Origin: Lunularia cruciata
Lineage: Eukaryota; Streptophyta; Marchantiopsida; Lunulariales; Lunulariaceae
DNA length: 64,000 bases
Assembly (NCBI GenBank): GCA_948567375.1
Contig: OX419757.1
Coordinates: forward strand, 28,204,732-28,268,731
Direction: 5' to 3'
The notes under the pieces are model-generated. The model ran no database searches and had not been told where the DNA came from. It saw only the letters and a list, made by a program, of their open reading frames with translations. Below are positions 1-11,606 of the stretch, in pieces. The translations under genes were made by a program, and so were the position numbers. The first letter of the stretch is position 1. Every line of letters begins with the position of its first letter.

Positions 1-547
1 AAGGCTGACTTTTCATAAGATAAATTGTTTTGTGATCCAACTAATGTTGCCATGCATGAACTATATTATAAAGAAGTTCAGAGTTGTTCCAACATTGCTA
101 AGTGTACAATGGAAAATTTTGCAACCCAAAAAATCACTATGATCAGCAAGGTAATTTTACGTATATCAAAAATGTTTGATGAAAATTCATTTAGATCTCT
201 TTTGTTAATAATTTTGTCTGTGGTAGGTTTAATGGTAATTTTGAAACTTGAAAAATATTTCTATCTATTTATTAAGAGAAATTTTATTGAATGATCATAA
301 AATATTTTACATAATTTGAATTATATCAGTTGTTTGTTATATCATAGAGTAATTAACGAACACAATATAAGAACTTGAGAGGTTTTTTGAGAGTTTGGTT
401 CTTGTATATATTATCTAAATAAAAGCTAGCTTTCACAATGTAACTAATTTTTAAAAAAATATCTTAAACTCAAAATATTTTCTACTCACTAAACCTTTTA
501 AATCATTAATTCCTAGTTTTTTATAGCCCTATTTTGTATAAAAAGAT
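1..547. other. AT-rich intergenic DNA
   Basis: The stretch is AT-rich and I recognise no gene in it. An 89-codon open stretch at 25-294 opens on TTG, not ATG, has one hydrophobic segment (about residues 58-72), and matches nothing I know, so I do not call it a gene. Confidence 0.5.
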
Positions 548-640
548 TTAGCCTCATTTTACCTCTTTTGTCTCTCCCTTGTATGGCTTGATGGTGTCTT
601 CCCATCCTTCATGTGCTCTATGTGGTCGCCTTCTTCAATT
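548..640 (+). repeat. Left arm of a long inverted repeat
   Basis: This stretch is the reverse complement of 1223-1310 at roughly 80-85% identity by eye; it shares the core ACAAGGGAGAGACAAAAGAG (as read on the right arm). The arms are about 85-90 bp and lie about 580 bp apart. The space between holds no recognisable gene. It could be a foldback/MITE-like unit or two oppositely oriented repeat copies. Confidence 0.7.
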
Positions 641-1222
641 TTGTATAGAATTATCAACTTTGTTTGAAATCTAATGGAGTTTGAGTGCTTAACCCAACTA
701 CTAATTTTGGAACACATCCATATTTATTAAATCCTTGAGATTTTTATCATAATATTTAAGTCTTTTTGATCATCTAACTACTTTGCAAAAGACCTTGGTG
801 CTCCTTCTCTGTTCAGTAATTGATGTCTTGAGTTCAAACTTCCTATTTCATGTTACAATTAGAAATGGAAATTAATGTGTCAGTGGAACTCTATTTCAAA
901 TCTTTATAAGATAATGAAATTGATATTTTCACTCCCCTTGGAGGGTGTATTCCACTCACCAAGGGATTTGAGACCTTATCTTTGTCCTTAGTGTGAAGCA
1001 TGTGAAACAAGTGTCAATGCAGGGGAAGTAGAAATATCAATTTCCTACATAAATTCTTATTATATAGAAAGGTTCTTGACTGATTTGGTATGCCACGGGT
1101 GTGAGGACCATAGTGTGCAAGACTCATGCATTTCTTACTTAATCATTTAACTTCCCAATATACTAAATTTTTTAATCTTTTACACATGAGCGCAAAGGCA
1201 GGCTTTTACTTTCATGATTATA
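641..1222. other. Spacer between inverted-repeat arms
   Basis: AT-rich DNA without a recognisable gene or RNA. It is the loop of the 548-640 / 1223-1310 inverted repeat. Confidence 0.4.
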
Positions 1223-1310
1223 AAGGCAACCATGTAGAACACATGAAGGATAGAAAGACCCCACCAAGCTACACAAGGGAGAGACAAAAGAGATAAAATG
1301 GAGCTAGGCC
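1223..1310 (-). repeat. Right arm of a long inverted repeat
   Basis: Reverse-complement partner of 548-640. It ends next to the degraded minus-strand coding remnants that start near 1304, so it might mark a boundary of the element that carried them. Confidence 0.7.
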
Positions 1311-2084
1311 CCAATAGTATCCATATGAGAAATCTGCACTACTGCATCTAATGTAATAAGCTCTTGCGCACTCCTTAACAAATGTGTTGAACACCGTGTA
1401 CATTGCTCCAATAACTCCAATGCTAGAGGAACAAAGAGGTGATCTTGTTGCATACCACTATACTTGGAGACCTTGCATGCTACAACTCCACTCGCCACTC
1501 ATCCAAGACGATGAGTGATCACTCCCTCCAAAATTGCATCACACGTAAGGTAACCACAACATTTGCCATTGTCACCTAATCATCTTGGACCAAGTATAAG
1601 TATGCTCTGACATGTATCACTTGCAAAGCATACAAATGCTCCCTCCAAGCAAGGCTCTCGTGCCATAGTAAACACAATATCCCCAATAGTATCATGGGTA
1701 GCTATCCTCTGTCCTCCAAAAGGACACCATGTCATATAGACCGTTGGTGCATCTAGTGCAGAACAACACTCACGAGTAATGAAGATGCAATTGTGTGGGT
1801 TAGGCAAAATATCATCTATGTAGAGAAGGTAGTTGGTGAAAGTCAAAATGCCCAAATGCAAGGTCGAGCTAGGATGCAAGAGCCTACACCCTTACCAAAG
1901 CAAGAGCAAAAATGTGCTCTAGTGGACCGAGGAATGGACAAGTCAATGAAGAGAGAATGTAACGTATGTTGACACTATTGCTCCATCGAGGACCATCAAA
2001 CATCTCATCCAATTTAATAGTAATGAAACAAAAGATGGAGGGTCTTCCCATGCCCGTGGGGATAGACCATCTCTTGTATGTCAC
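1304..2084 (-). pseudogene. Unidentified degraded coding remnants
   Basis: Three adjacent minus-strand open stretches (1884-2084, 1580-1879, 1304-1498) read like successive parts of one broken protein. They are interrupted by stops and frameshifts, and the most downstream piece has only a GTG, not an ATG, at its head. Segments such as HDTIGDIVFTMAREP and QQDHLFVPLALELLE faintly recall the C-terminal region of plant non-LTR retrotransposon polyproteins, but this is a memory-based resemblance I cannot test. It may equally be a remnant of an unrelated plant repeat. No function is assigned. Confidence 0.25.
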
Positions 2085-4042
2085 AATAACATATGGAGAG
2101 AAAAGGATCCCTCTTCCACCTCGATCACATATATCTCTAAAACTGGCATATCAACAATCATAAAATGGGAGGAAGATAGGGTGCAAAGAGAACACAACTA
2201 CCCAAAAATACTATAGTTGTAGTCTCCTCTATAGTTAGTAGGCATATTCTTCTACGAGATATCAATATAGATCTCTGTCTTTGTGCCAAATCCCCCTCAC
2301 ACATTCAAATGTCCTTGGTCCCATGATATCACCAAAAACTCTTATATTCCTCCAATCAAAAACTCTCAAATGTGAGAGGAAAGTAAAAGAAAGGAGAACT
2401 ATGTGGAGAAAGTAAGTCAGTCAATTAACAATATTAGAGGAGAGTATATCAAATACCATCCACATATCTCCTGGTAGAGGAAAGTCATTGACATGGAGAA
2501 TATACTCTACAAGTGCAACATCTAAGAAACGCAGCTTAGGAAGGAATTTGTGCTTGCGTTTCTCCCCCAGCTAGAATGGGAATGGCAGGGATCCTTAATT
2601 TGAATATACGTCATCTTTCCCTAAATCTAGTGTTTCGAGCAAGGACTGTTCGGCGAGACAGCAACATGCCAGGCCATGAGAGTTCATTCTAGAGGGAAAA
2701 GAAGATCCATACGATGCCGTAAGCGAGGAGAAGAAGGGACTGGCGCCAGTCCAGTCCAGTCCATGGCCATGAAGCAAGGGGCGGTTGCAGTCTATTGCCA
2801 GGAGGAGAGTCGGGACTAGAACAGTGGAGCTGTATAGTGATCTCCAGTGGAGAGGTTGCGGTAACTCACGTTCCTGTATCGAGTGACGACGTTGAGTACG
2901 TACAGTAGTTGAAAATTTTCACCCACGAGCGCGTGAGACTTGGAGAGACCGGGACTAGAACTGGAGATGCCACCGTCAGATGTTCATCTGACGGCTTCGC
3001 CTCGTGACTCGTCGCCTGTTACGGAGAGAGGAATAGACTGAGCGGGAGGAGTACGAGGTTCCTCCGAGGTATGGACTCGAAGCTGTTGGCGGGGTCCAGG
3101 TCCCCACGATGCAGTTGGTGGGGGTCCAGGTCCCACTGGCCAGCTTAGCTGTCTTGCGCCGATTGATTGCTTAGTCATTTCCTCATGTTGGCCAGTCAGC
3201 ATACTAGCTGACGAATCGGATGCCCAAAGTTCAAGCTCTTTCTCTCCTACCAGGTCCTCTGAGAGAGAAAGAGAGAAAGGCCGGAGGTTGAATTTCCGAT
3301 TGAATCTGTCAAAGACAGTAATGCGAGCTCTCGCAACGGTTTTGATTTCTCGTTCCCTGCGAAGAAAGCAACAACGATTATGATGATACAGGAGATTATA
3401 TGTTTTAATCCAGCTCAATGAGTTGAAGATTCAAAGATAGATTTCTGAGGAGAACTGAAGAGGAAAGAGAACAGAGATGAGAGGGTACTTCTACAAATTG
3501 AAGGTCGGGAGGGTGGAGAGAGTGCTGACAAGTCTTTTCAGTTCAGCGGAGCAGGAGCAGCAGGAGGAGATCTAATATATGGGTCGCTTGCTGCTGATGC
3601 GAACCGATGGGCGAAAGTTGCTTGAGCACTTGGATTCGTTGACATGCTGTTGCGTCGAGTCAAACTGCGTCCGCAGCTGCTCAATTGTAAGCATGGAGAA
3701 GTAGTGTATCATTGAGTGGGTGCGGATATCTGTAGGGAAGGTTGATTCAAATTGCTATTGCAATTGCAGGATGTGCATTGCCTACATTGTTCGCGGTTAG
3801 AATTATGGTCTGAATTGTCCAGATCGAGACTTTCTACTGGAGGCATGCACGCAGGCTGCTGTAAGTCGGAGAAGAGCCTGAGGTGCTTGGTGAAGATTGA
3901 AAGCATGAAGCTGTACAAGAACGACCGAATTTCCACCAGAGATTACAGGATCTGTCTAAGCGGGAAAGGATTGTGAAGTGGAGGGAAAGAATCTAGCAAA
4001 GTGGGAATTAGTGGAGTTGGTTTTAATTATCACGTGAGCGAA
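2085..4042. other. Upstream region of the 4043-5824 gene (promoter/5' leader)
   Basis: Base composition becomes more GC-rich from about 2.5 kb, marking the low-copy island. It contains a GA-rich tract near 3258-3278 of the kind common in plant core promoters and 5' leaders. A 144-codon minus-strand open stretch at 2984-3418 is proline/serine-rich without a domain and I treat it as chance. Splice-like signals occur (GTAAGC near 3686 with an AG near 3770; GTAAGT near 3861 with an AG near 3949), so the leader may hold one or two small introns; this is inference only. Confidence 0.4.
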
Positions 4043-5824
4043 ATGCATAGAGGAGTAAATGCTAGAGGTATGGCGGGAATGCCAGGGACTAACGTTTCGC
4101 CTTCTTCGCCTTCGAGCACCTCAAGCGTGGCTGAAGATCTGGAAGCTGAGCATGAAGAACCGCGAGCAGAATTTGTGTCACCATTTGAGACCATCCTAGA
4201 CGATATGTCGAAATATGACGAATGGGCGCTGAACGTTGGCGAAATGCGAGTTTCAGCGACCGAGGACTACTATCAGCTTTACTTCCCGCCGGGCGCAAAC
4301 GAGCCGGAGCCGGAGCCACCGTTGCAGGTGTACGATAATCTGATGCTCACCATGAGGAAAGGAGATCTCACTATGACCAAGGAGGAAGAATTATTCCGGA
4401 AGAAAGACAAACCGGTGATGGCTAGAGAGCACAGTGGCAGTGGACACGGTAAGCATTATAAGCACGACGGGTCCGGGCACCACACCAGGGATCCCGGATT
4501 AAATATTTCCCATCCCCTCCTACATTTTGCCAAAGACCTGAAATCTCGAGCTGCCGAGAAGTTCAAGGAATCCCCTTTGAAGAAATTGCTCCATGCCAAG
4601 AGCATCAGGTTTCGGATCGATGCAAAGAACAAGACCCACGACCTGCACAAGAGCCGCGGATTTCTTTCCTCGTCCGTGTCCTTGCTCAAGCACTTGAGCA
4701 TGTCACAGACTCCTCACAAGGACGTTCGTGTAGCAACATTTCGTCTCCTGTCCTCTCAAAATCCTACGGATATCCCACCGTCGATAGCCCCCTCTTCAAC
4801 CACTTCCCATATAGAATTGTCTTTCGTTCCAGGAATTTTACCCACCGCAGCGCTGACGGACGGTGCCGTGGCGGCGCAGAGGGGTTTACTCGCCTTTCTA
4901 GCCATGTTCCCATTAGATGATCCTCACTCGAATCCAGATACCTGGCAATTATTAGTTTGCAATCCTCTTCTGAGAGAATGCAAGTCCATATTGGAATTCT
5001 CCACCGCTACTCCATTCATCTCCTGGCAAGCGGACATGCTGGTGAACCCAAATGCACATTGCTACAATCTGTTCGTGTCCACTGTCGTCTTGGCAGACGA
5101 CGGAGGTGTTGGACCGTGGACCGTACAAGTTTATACTTCCACGGACGGCTCCTGGAAATCGTACTACCGACAAGATGTCACGGATTCGGAGTCCGAACGT
5201 CCCTCTCACGCCTTCTTCCTCCATGCTGGGCAGGAGCTGCTCGTTTTTACCATTGAGCAAAATGACAAGGAGTTGATTTTGTACGAGTGTGTCGATTCCA
5301 GTTCACTGCTGAAGAGGAAGTTCAGTATTCAAATGCCTCACGGTGCGTACGCGCAAAGTGGGCACTCGGCGTTTTTGGTAGAGTACCACGGGTGTGCGAT
5401 ACTGGTCGCATTAACGCAAGTGGATGAGGACCAGAGTCAATTGACCACGTTCGGGATTTGGAGGCTCGCAGTGGACACCGCGAAATCGGACACGGACTAC
5501 CATTGGGACGAGATCTCAATCATGTTGGAAGATATTATTGATTATATAGACCGGAGAGGTGTGGCCCTGGACGATGTGGAGGAGCTGCGGTACTCGATCA
5601 ATGGAGCAGTCATCATAAGCGAAATCATCTGTATCGAAGTAGACTTCTGGATGTCTCTTGGTGATCGGCAAGAGATTACACGGCTTCTGATCGAGTACCA
5701 CATTCAATCACATACTTGGAACGTCATGCGAACTAAGGAAAGAACTGTTGAAGCTCCGGGCTGGGACCTATGGGGAAAACTCCTTAGGACAGTGTTCGAA
5801 CCCAGATGGGACATCCGTCCTTAA
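4043..5824 (+). CDS. F-box-associated/propeller-like protein without a visible F-box
   Basis: Single open frame of about 593 codons ending TAA at 5822-5824. The frame stays open upstream to a GTG at 4001, but the first ATG is at 4043 and a second, in better Kozak context (G at -3, G at +4), is at 4070. The first 110 residues are Ser/Pro/Glu-rich and probably disordered. A Lys/His-rich stretch (about residues 130-215) could bind nucleic acid or lipid. From about residue 270 onward there is an aromatic, beta-rich region with short phrases such as WQLLVCNPLLREC, typical of the F-box-associated/kelch-like beta-propeller of plant F-box proteins. I see no N-terminal F-box, so either it was lost, the gene has an unseen upstream exon, or the resemblance is only to the propeller. 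It is the only intact, GC-richer ORF in the window, surrounded by low-copy DNA, which supports a real host gene. Role as substrate adaptor would be inference. Confidence 0.72.
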   Translation: MHRGVNARGMAGMPGTNVSPSSPSSTSSVAEDLEAEHEEPRAEFVSPFETILDDMSKYDEWALNVGEMRVSATEDYYQLYFPPGANEPEPEPPLQVYDNLMLTMRKGDLTMTKEEELFRKKDKPVMAREHSGSGHGKHYKHDGSGHHTRDPGLNISHPLLHFAKDLKSRAAEKFKESPLKKLLHAKSIRFRIDAKNKTHDLHKSRGFLSSSVSLLKHLSMSQTPHKDVRVATFRLLSSQNPTDIPPSIAPSSTTSHIELSFVPGILPTAALTDGAVAAQRGLLAFLAMFPLDDPHSNPDTWQLLVCNPLLRECKSILEFSTATPFISWQADMLVNPNAHCYNLFVSTVVLADDGGVGPWTVQVYTSTDGSWKSYYRQDVTDSESERPSHAFFLHAGQELLVFTIEQNDKELILYECVDSSSLLKRKFSIQMPHGAYAQSGHSAFLVEYHGCAILVALTQVDEDQSQLTTFGIWRLAVDTAKSDTDYHWDEISIMLEDIIDYIDRRGVALDDVEELRYSINGAVIISEIICIEVDFWMSLGDRQEITRLLIEYHIQSHTWNVMRTKERTVEAPGWDLWGKLLRTVFEPRWDIRP

Positions 5825-7953
5825 AAGTGTTGGTCACAATGATTCATCATAAAGTATGTATCGCTGGCTCCTTGAATTCACTTCTCGGATTCTTCATCCT
5901 CCCTCACACGATTATTCGACGGTTTTTGTTCCATCACTAGGGTCTCTGCTTACAATTGCCAGATAAAATCCGACAGATCTCGATTTGCATTTGGTATAGA
6001 GCTGGACAATCATGGTGGCATCGTCGCAATTCGGTGAAACTAGTAAGCGTTTGCACTCATTCTTGGTTCTCCTCAATTTAAGAACCAGGGAGGGAGCGTC
6101 ACCACGTCATTGTGAATTTGCTCACATCCGCACTTCTTGTGAGCTACAACAACCACTTTCAAGCAGTCGATGTATTGCCCTACCGGCATATCAAATTCGT
6201 GCTTCGAATAGCACGCACTCTTGGGCATGAACGTAGTATATAAGCTCCGAGGGATTTGGAGGGTTCTCGAGATACTAGTCATCTTCAGTCAGCAGACCTT
6301 GAACTTTCTAAACCTGTCGTACCGAGTTCATTCCATTGACAGCCATAATTCTGGTCGGGAGTACTAACACTCGAGCTTCTATAAAAGGTGTCTGCAATTG
6401 CATTCGATGCTGCATTGATCCTAAGAAAATATTGTGTTCAAGATTAAGTGTTATCAGGACAAATAGTCTCTTAGCATCCAACAGCTAGCTGCTGGCTTTG
6501 AGCTGATCTAGGGTCCAGCCATACCCAGGACCCACCTTAGTTTCTAGCTCTCAATTCATATCATTCAATTGGTAGTGAGTGATGTGCATGCACACGGCCG
6601 GCAGCTGCTTCTTCGGCAGTACCGCACATCTCCTCACCCCTTGTATTTATACATCTTGAAGACTTTTGTCAATCTCGATTACTTATCCATCTTCTTCAGG
6701 TGTTGATCTGTGGATACAGCTAATGGACAAACTTTTTCCGATTCAAATAAAGCAAGATTGAAACGTGATTACGATCTTAAATATCACACAGATCTGGAAC
6801 TCCTACGCTCATAAAGTGAACTCTATATATGGACCTGATTACCACATATTGTATACACATCCGTACATTCCACCTACGCCGTGTTCCTTCAATTCCAGAC
6901 ACAATTGACAACTATTTCCCCACGATCTTCGATGACGATCAGCTTAGGCTTTCCACGCGTTCCCGAAGCTCCGGGCGATTTCGTGACCAGCCTGTTCCTC
7001 TAAATTTGAAGTCAGTCAACTAGAAGCTTCATGTTTTGCAAGTTAGTCACTGTTCTTTCGGATACGACGGCGTGGAGATATTTTCTGAGTGCCAGGTAAC
7101 GAGTAGGGTAGCGAAGAGCGACATGATCTTGCATACCACACGTGAAGTAGATTGAAACCTCCTCAGAGGAGGAAGAAAATTCAGGGTTGCGGAAATTTTC
7201 CTGTTTTGATCCAGATATAAAAGGAGGATAATTTATACCTTAAATTGGCCTGTTCCTGGTCATGGAGTGCACGGATGCCAAAGAGGCTGTAGATGACGAT
7301 GATCGGATCCTAGGATCATGAATGATGAGCCGAGTCAAACTCGCAAGGAAATGGGAGAATTCACGACACCGCGAGCTCAGAAACGTGTTTCATACCAGGT
7401 GTTCCACTGGGAAGGTTCGGGAATCGAGTTACCTCCAAGTTCCAACAGTGATCTACTACGCGGAATTAGCTAGCCACTTCCACGCAAAGTTCCGGGGATT
7501 GCGCAATAAATTCGTTCGGGCTGTAGTTGAACACCGCCCACTTCTAGGTTAGATTGTCACCATGTCATGTGTAGACCTCGAAACTGTCAAGAGAACTGTG
7601 GAAGATAGAATGGATTCATAAATTCGTTTAAAAATATTACGAGAAAAAAGTACATTTCGTAGAATTTTGTGGTGCATTCCTACATTCCCCGCCCAATTCT
7701 ATATTCTGTTACAGTCCCCATTCGTAATGCCACGCACCAAAGCTGTTTGTTTCTTTCAAACATCGTCGTGCATCGATCTCTCTCTCGAGCTGTAATCGCA
7801 GAATGGCAGAATTTCTCCCCATCAAGACTACAGTATCATCATAGTCTGGAACGCTCCCCCCACGAGTTAGAGTTCTCTGAGGGAACCATGCGTACTGTGT
7901 CCATCTCACATCTGTTGGAGCTAAACGAAAAGTCTGCAAGCTTAGAATTTTGA

Positions 7954-7983
7954 ACCTAATGGTTGATCAATCAACCATTAGGT
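7954..7983. repeat. 30-bp perfect hairpin
   Basis: Arms ACCTAATGGTTGAT and its exact reverse complement, separated by CA. It could be a MITE footprint, a protein-binding palindrome or an RNA hairpin; nothing nearby decides. Confidence 0.8.
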
Positions 7984-8751
7984 CGGATTCCAGCATCTCA
8001 ATTCACAGCAGTAGATTTTCTAGCCTTTCGGAAAGCTCGCCTTGTACCGACGCGCTCCTGTCTAGTTTCCAATAGAGCAAGCTAATGAATTGACACCAAT
8101 GCAGAATTGGTGTCAGAGTGGACACGGGTTGACGACAGGACAACGTGTACCGCCGTTATCGAGATGTTGAGATGTAGGGATGAGAATTTCTCGATCTTAA
8201 GGTACACGAGAACGAAATAGGGATGTCTCAACAATGAATTGGTTTAAAATTCGTCAAAATCTCCAAGGTAGTTGGTTGAGTAATGCCTGGGCTAGCAGAT
8301 GTGTGTGAGCGTGTTCAATGACGTTTGAACTCGCAGCGAGCAAGTCCCCAACGTATGGGGGAAGATCCGTGAATGTGAACATGTTTACGACCCTTCACAT
8401 TCCGAATTTGAACATTCCGCGGACGGAAAGAAAGCACTGTAGATGGAATATTTCGAAGATCTAGGTGGTGGATCATAGAGCACTACGGTACTACTCATAT
8501 TCTCTTTGACTTGTTTGCACGCAGACGAGGTCGTAAGATTCCCTCTGAGAAGCGGAAAACATTCTTCTTCGACTTTTAGCGGAATGGTGTACTGTGACAA
8601 GGATTGGTCAAAACCCCAAGACATTCATAGACTACTTGTCAACAAGGATATGTTTCGGCTGTTCTTCGTCACTATTCGCCTTTATGCTCTATCCTGCGTT
8701 AATGGCTTCCCGGAAACCCCGGTGTACATTAATTCACTGCACAAGAATATC

Positions 8752-8787
8752 AACAGCCAGTTCCCCGACAACAGCCAGTTCCCCGAC
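8752..8787. repeat. Two perfect 18-bp direct repeats
   Basis: AACAGCCAGTTCCCCGAC occurs twice back to back. It lies inside an open stretch (8506-8850) that I do not consider a proven gene; the unit length keeps frame. Confidence 0.85.
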
Positions 8788-10152
8788 GATTCCTCTAGTT
8801 TTGTTGCGTCTTTTAGCCCTGCCAGTTTGGAGTTGGTCAAAAGGTGGTAAGTCCAAGCGCTGCAACCCAAGAGACCAAGTCATTAATCGAACGCGGAGGT
8901 GGATTATTTCACGACAACCTTTGATTTTGTGAAGAACTCTTGTGCATTTTTTTAATTTTTAACTCCCAAAGCTAAAAAATTTGTCTGTTTAGTTTGCGAA
9001 GATTGAAGCTGAATCTGAAATAGCTACTACTGTTCTTGCACCAATCAGGGACGCGCCTTGTGTGATCATGGCTAAAGTTCTGCGCGGCCAGATTTGTTAC
9101 AGCTGAATAGATCTAGAAGGAGAGCAATAGCTCTGGCGCAGGTATTCAGTCTGAATAAGAAGTCCAGCGGCGGACTTGGTGAACCCCGGCTATGGGTGGC
9201 ACGAACGGAGGACATCCTACTTGGATGAAGCTCAGAAAATTTCAAGCCTATTCAGATCTGATAAGAATTTACGTACGAAGTGGTGGCTTAAGAACGGAAT
9301 CAGCAGGAAACCCCTGATATTCTGATTCTGTGGAGCACAACGAGAGCTTCAGGAGACTTCGTTTGGTAAAATTGCAGAGCAGGTTCAACCAGACGTGGTT
9401 GATATGCAAATCTTCGAGTAATCGGCAAAGCGTCTAGCTTTCTTCACCGGTGTCTAACGTCATACCGGACGAACGGACTTACGTTTGAGCAATGTAGTAC
9501 ATCGATATATTTATGCATACAGTGCTAGCATTTGCACTGTCATATTTTTCGAAGTCTTGGTATTCATGTCTTAGCTGAAGCAAATACATACATGATTCCC
9601 AGGGTTTTTCTTGTCCTGTCAGTGAACTGTAGGCGATACTCACTTTAAGTGGCAGACGCTGAATGGAGTCCTGATCCCGTGATAGAAAACCGGATCAATT
9701 GCTCAAATCGGTAACTGGAATTCATCCGTTGGAAGAGCTGATGCAACCTTACTGACGTTGATGGTCTTGAGAGACATTTGCACTTAACTTCTTGATGAGA
9801 ACATAAGAATTTGCCAGATTATGAGATCGCTAAAATGTCCACATAGCTGGATCTTTTCAAACATGGGGAAAATTTGCAGCTTCACAACTCAGATTGGAAC
9901 TAAGATGAGATGCACATGCTTGACGCATTCGAATTCCCCAATTGGCGCCTGGTCATAGAAGTTCGGTTCTTGACTGGATTCGCTAAAACGTATGGGGAAG
10001 AGAGCAAACCAGTACAATCAATATATCTACATAAGAGAAAGCTAGCGTTCGTCCGCACAGCGTAACCGTCCTGGAACACATGCCCATATTATTTTTCGTC
10101 TCCGTTCACGTTCTTCAAAAGATTTAGTTTAGAATTGTAAATTCTTTCCCTG

Positions 10153-10210
10153 ACTGTCTAAACCGTGGTTCAGACAGTGACATGTTTCCTCTCGTGAGGA
10201 AACATGTCAC
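10153..10210. repeat. Two abutting hairpins
   Basis: First hairpin 10153-10178: 12-bp arms with one mismatch around GT. Second hairpin 10177-10210: 15-bp perfect arms GTGACATGTTTCCTC around TCGT. They overlap by two bases. Such paired palindromes are unusual in otherwise ordinary intergenic DNA. Confidence 0.85.
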
Positions 10211-10402
10211 ATTTGGTAGTGCTTAGAAACTGTGAACACGAGGTGCCAGATTGTTTGTTAGGTTAACGAAACCTGCGAGTTCGGTTCTCAATACGACGGA
10301 TAGATTGCCGTGCTTGACTTGTACTGCGTGGTTCGATGAGATGAGATATCCATGATGTTCTTTTTATATACTGGATAAAGTTTGAACAGAATATCGTTGT
10401 CC

Positions 10403-10504
10403 GCGAAGTCCCTAGACACGCCTTCAACTCGCTTGAGCGAAGTCCCTAGACACGCCTTCAACTCGCTTGAGCGAAGTCCCTAAACGCACCTTCAACTCGA
10501 TTGA
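10403..10504. repeat. Three tandem copies of a 34-bp unit
   Basis: Units at 10403-10436, 10437-10470 and 10471-10504. The first two are identical; the third has a few substitutions. Each contains CTTCAACTCG. Outside the array GAATATCG and GGAATATTC flank it. Confidence 0.9.
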
Positions 10505-10740
10505 GCGGAATATTCTGCACGGGTGAGTTAGGTGTTTATTCCATGACTTTTACAAAAATATTACAGAGACACACCAGGGGTTTCAAATTTACCCTTTCCG
10601 ATGACCTAAGGATTCCATAAAGTCATTTACGCGTAACCCCGGAAAAAGTTAACTGGCTGCAAGATCAAGTGAATTGGTTTACAGGTGCTCCATCCAATAT
10701 CCGTAATGTAAAGATCTTACTGGGAATCAAAACCATGACC

Positions 10741-11606
10741 AGCCTGGGTGCGTTTGGCAGGCCACCATAACTCTTAATTGCTAATTCAAATCCAGTTGAT
10801 TATGACCACTAATGAATCGTTTAATTTTGGAAAAGAAGATCAAGCTAATGTGTTTTTCACTTTCTTACTAATGCTATATTATCCATGTTTTTCTTTTAAC
10901 ACCTCTATTCCTATCACTCAAGTATTAGTATTAACTGTGCTTCTCCATCATCTATTTCCCATCACTCAAGTATGAGCTCCGGTCACGCGAGTAAACATGG
11001 TTGTCATTAACACAAGATCTTGTTGTTCACAATTTGCATATTTGCAAAGTTATCATAATTGATTATAATAATCCTTGCAACGTTGCATATTCTTCTCATT
11101 TTTCTCATCCTTGGTCGCCTATCACTCATGGAGATTCTTATTGTGTTTGCATTCCTTCACCTTGAGGAATTGATGTTCACAAATTGAATTGGATATTTGC
11201 CAAGTGTTAGGTTGAAAAGAAAAAGATTGATTGATTTTAGTCCATCCTTGTCACACACTTTAAGTGTTTCTTTTCATTCTCAAGTACCCTCATGTTTCCT
11301 CTCTTTGTAGCTCTCCCTTCTTTTCCACTACTTGGTTGCTCCTACTCCTTCCTCTTGTGTTCCTCGCTTTGTTCCTATTTCCTTTTTTAGCTCACACTCC
11401 TTTTGCACTACTATGTTGCTCGCACTCCTTCCTCATGATACCTCTCTTTGTTCATGTTTCCTTTTTGTAGCTTGCACTCCTTTTGTATGACTTAGGCACA
11501 AGAAATTGTTCATAGTGAGTTCTCTTTGTTCACCACTTGGATATTTGCCAAGTTGAATCCTTGCTAAGATGCCTTGCACTAGTGATAAAATTTTACTCCC
11601 CCCTAA
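10741..11606. other. AT-rich spacer with C/T-rich imperfect repeat
   Basis: No gene recognised. About 11281-11500 holds roughly two and a half imperfect copies of an about 80-bp pyrimidine-rich unit (phrases CATGTTTCCT, TTGCTC-CACTCCTTCCTC). The segment leads into a Harbinger transposase remnant and may be part of that transposon's non-coding DNA. Confidence 0.45.

Larger units (their letters stand above)
5825..10740. other. Low-copy intergenic DNA
   Basis: About 4.9 kb of moderate GC with no LTRs and no convincing ORF. Open stretches up to 114 codons (for example 8506-8850) open on TTG and show no domain. It contains two hairpins, a 2 x 18 bp and a 3 x 34 bp direct repeat (listed separately). 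The first few hundred bases must hold the 3' UTR of the 4043-5824 gene; I cannot place the poly(A) site. Confidence 0.5.

Noticed and set aside
2984..3418. 144-codon minus-strand ORF upstream of the gene
   Set aside because: No domain, low-complexity Pro/Ser content, and it overlaps the likely promoter and leader of the plus-strand gene.
4001..4042. GTG at 4001 as start of the host gene
   Set aside because: GTG is not a usual start in nuclear plant genes; ATG at 4043 or 4070 fits better.
8506..8850. 114-codon plus-strand ORF with an 18-bp repeat
   Set aside because: Opens with TTG, overlaps another frame of equal length, and shows no recognisable domain or gene structure.
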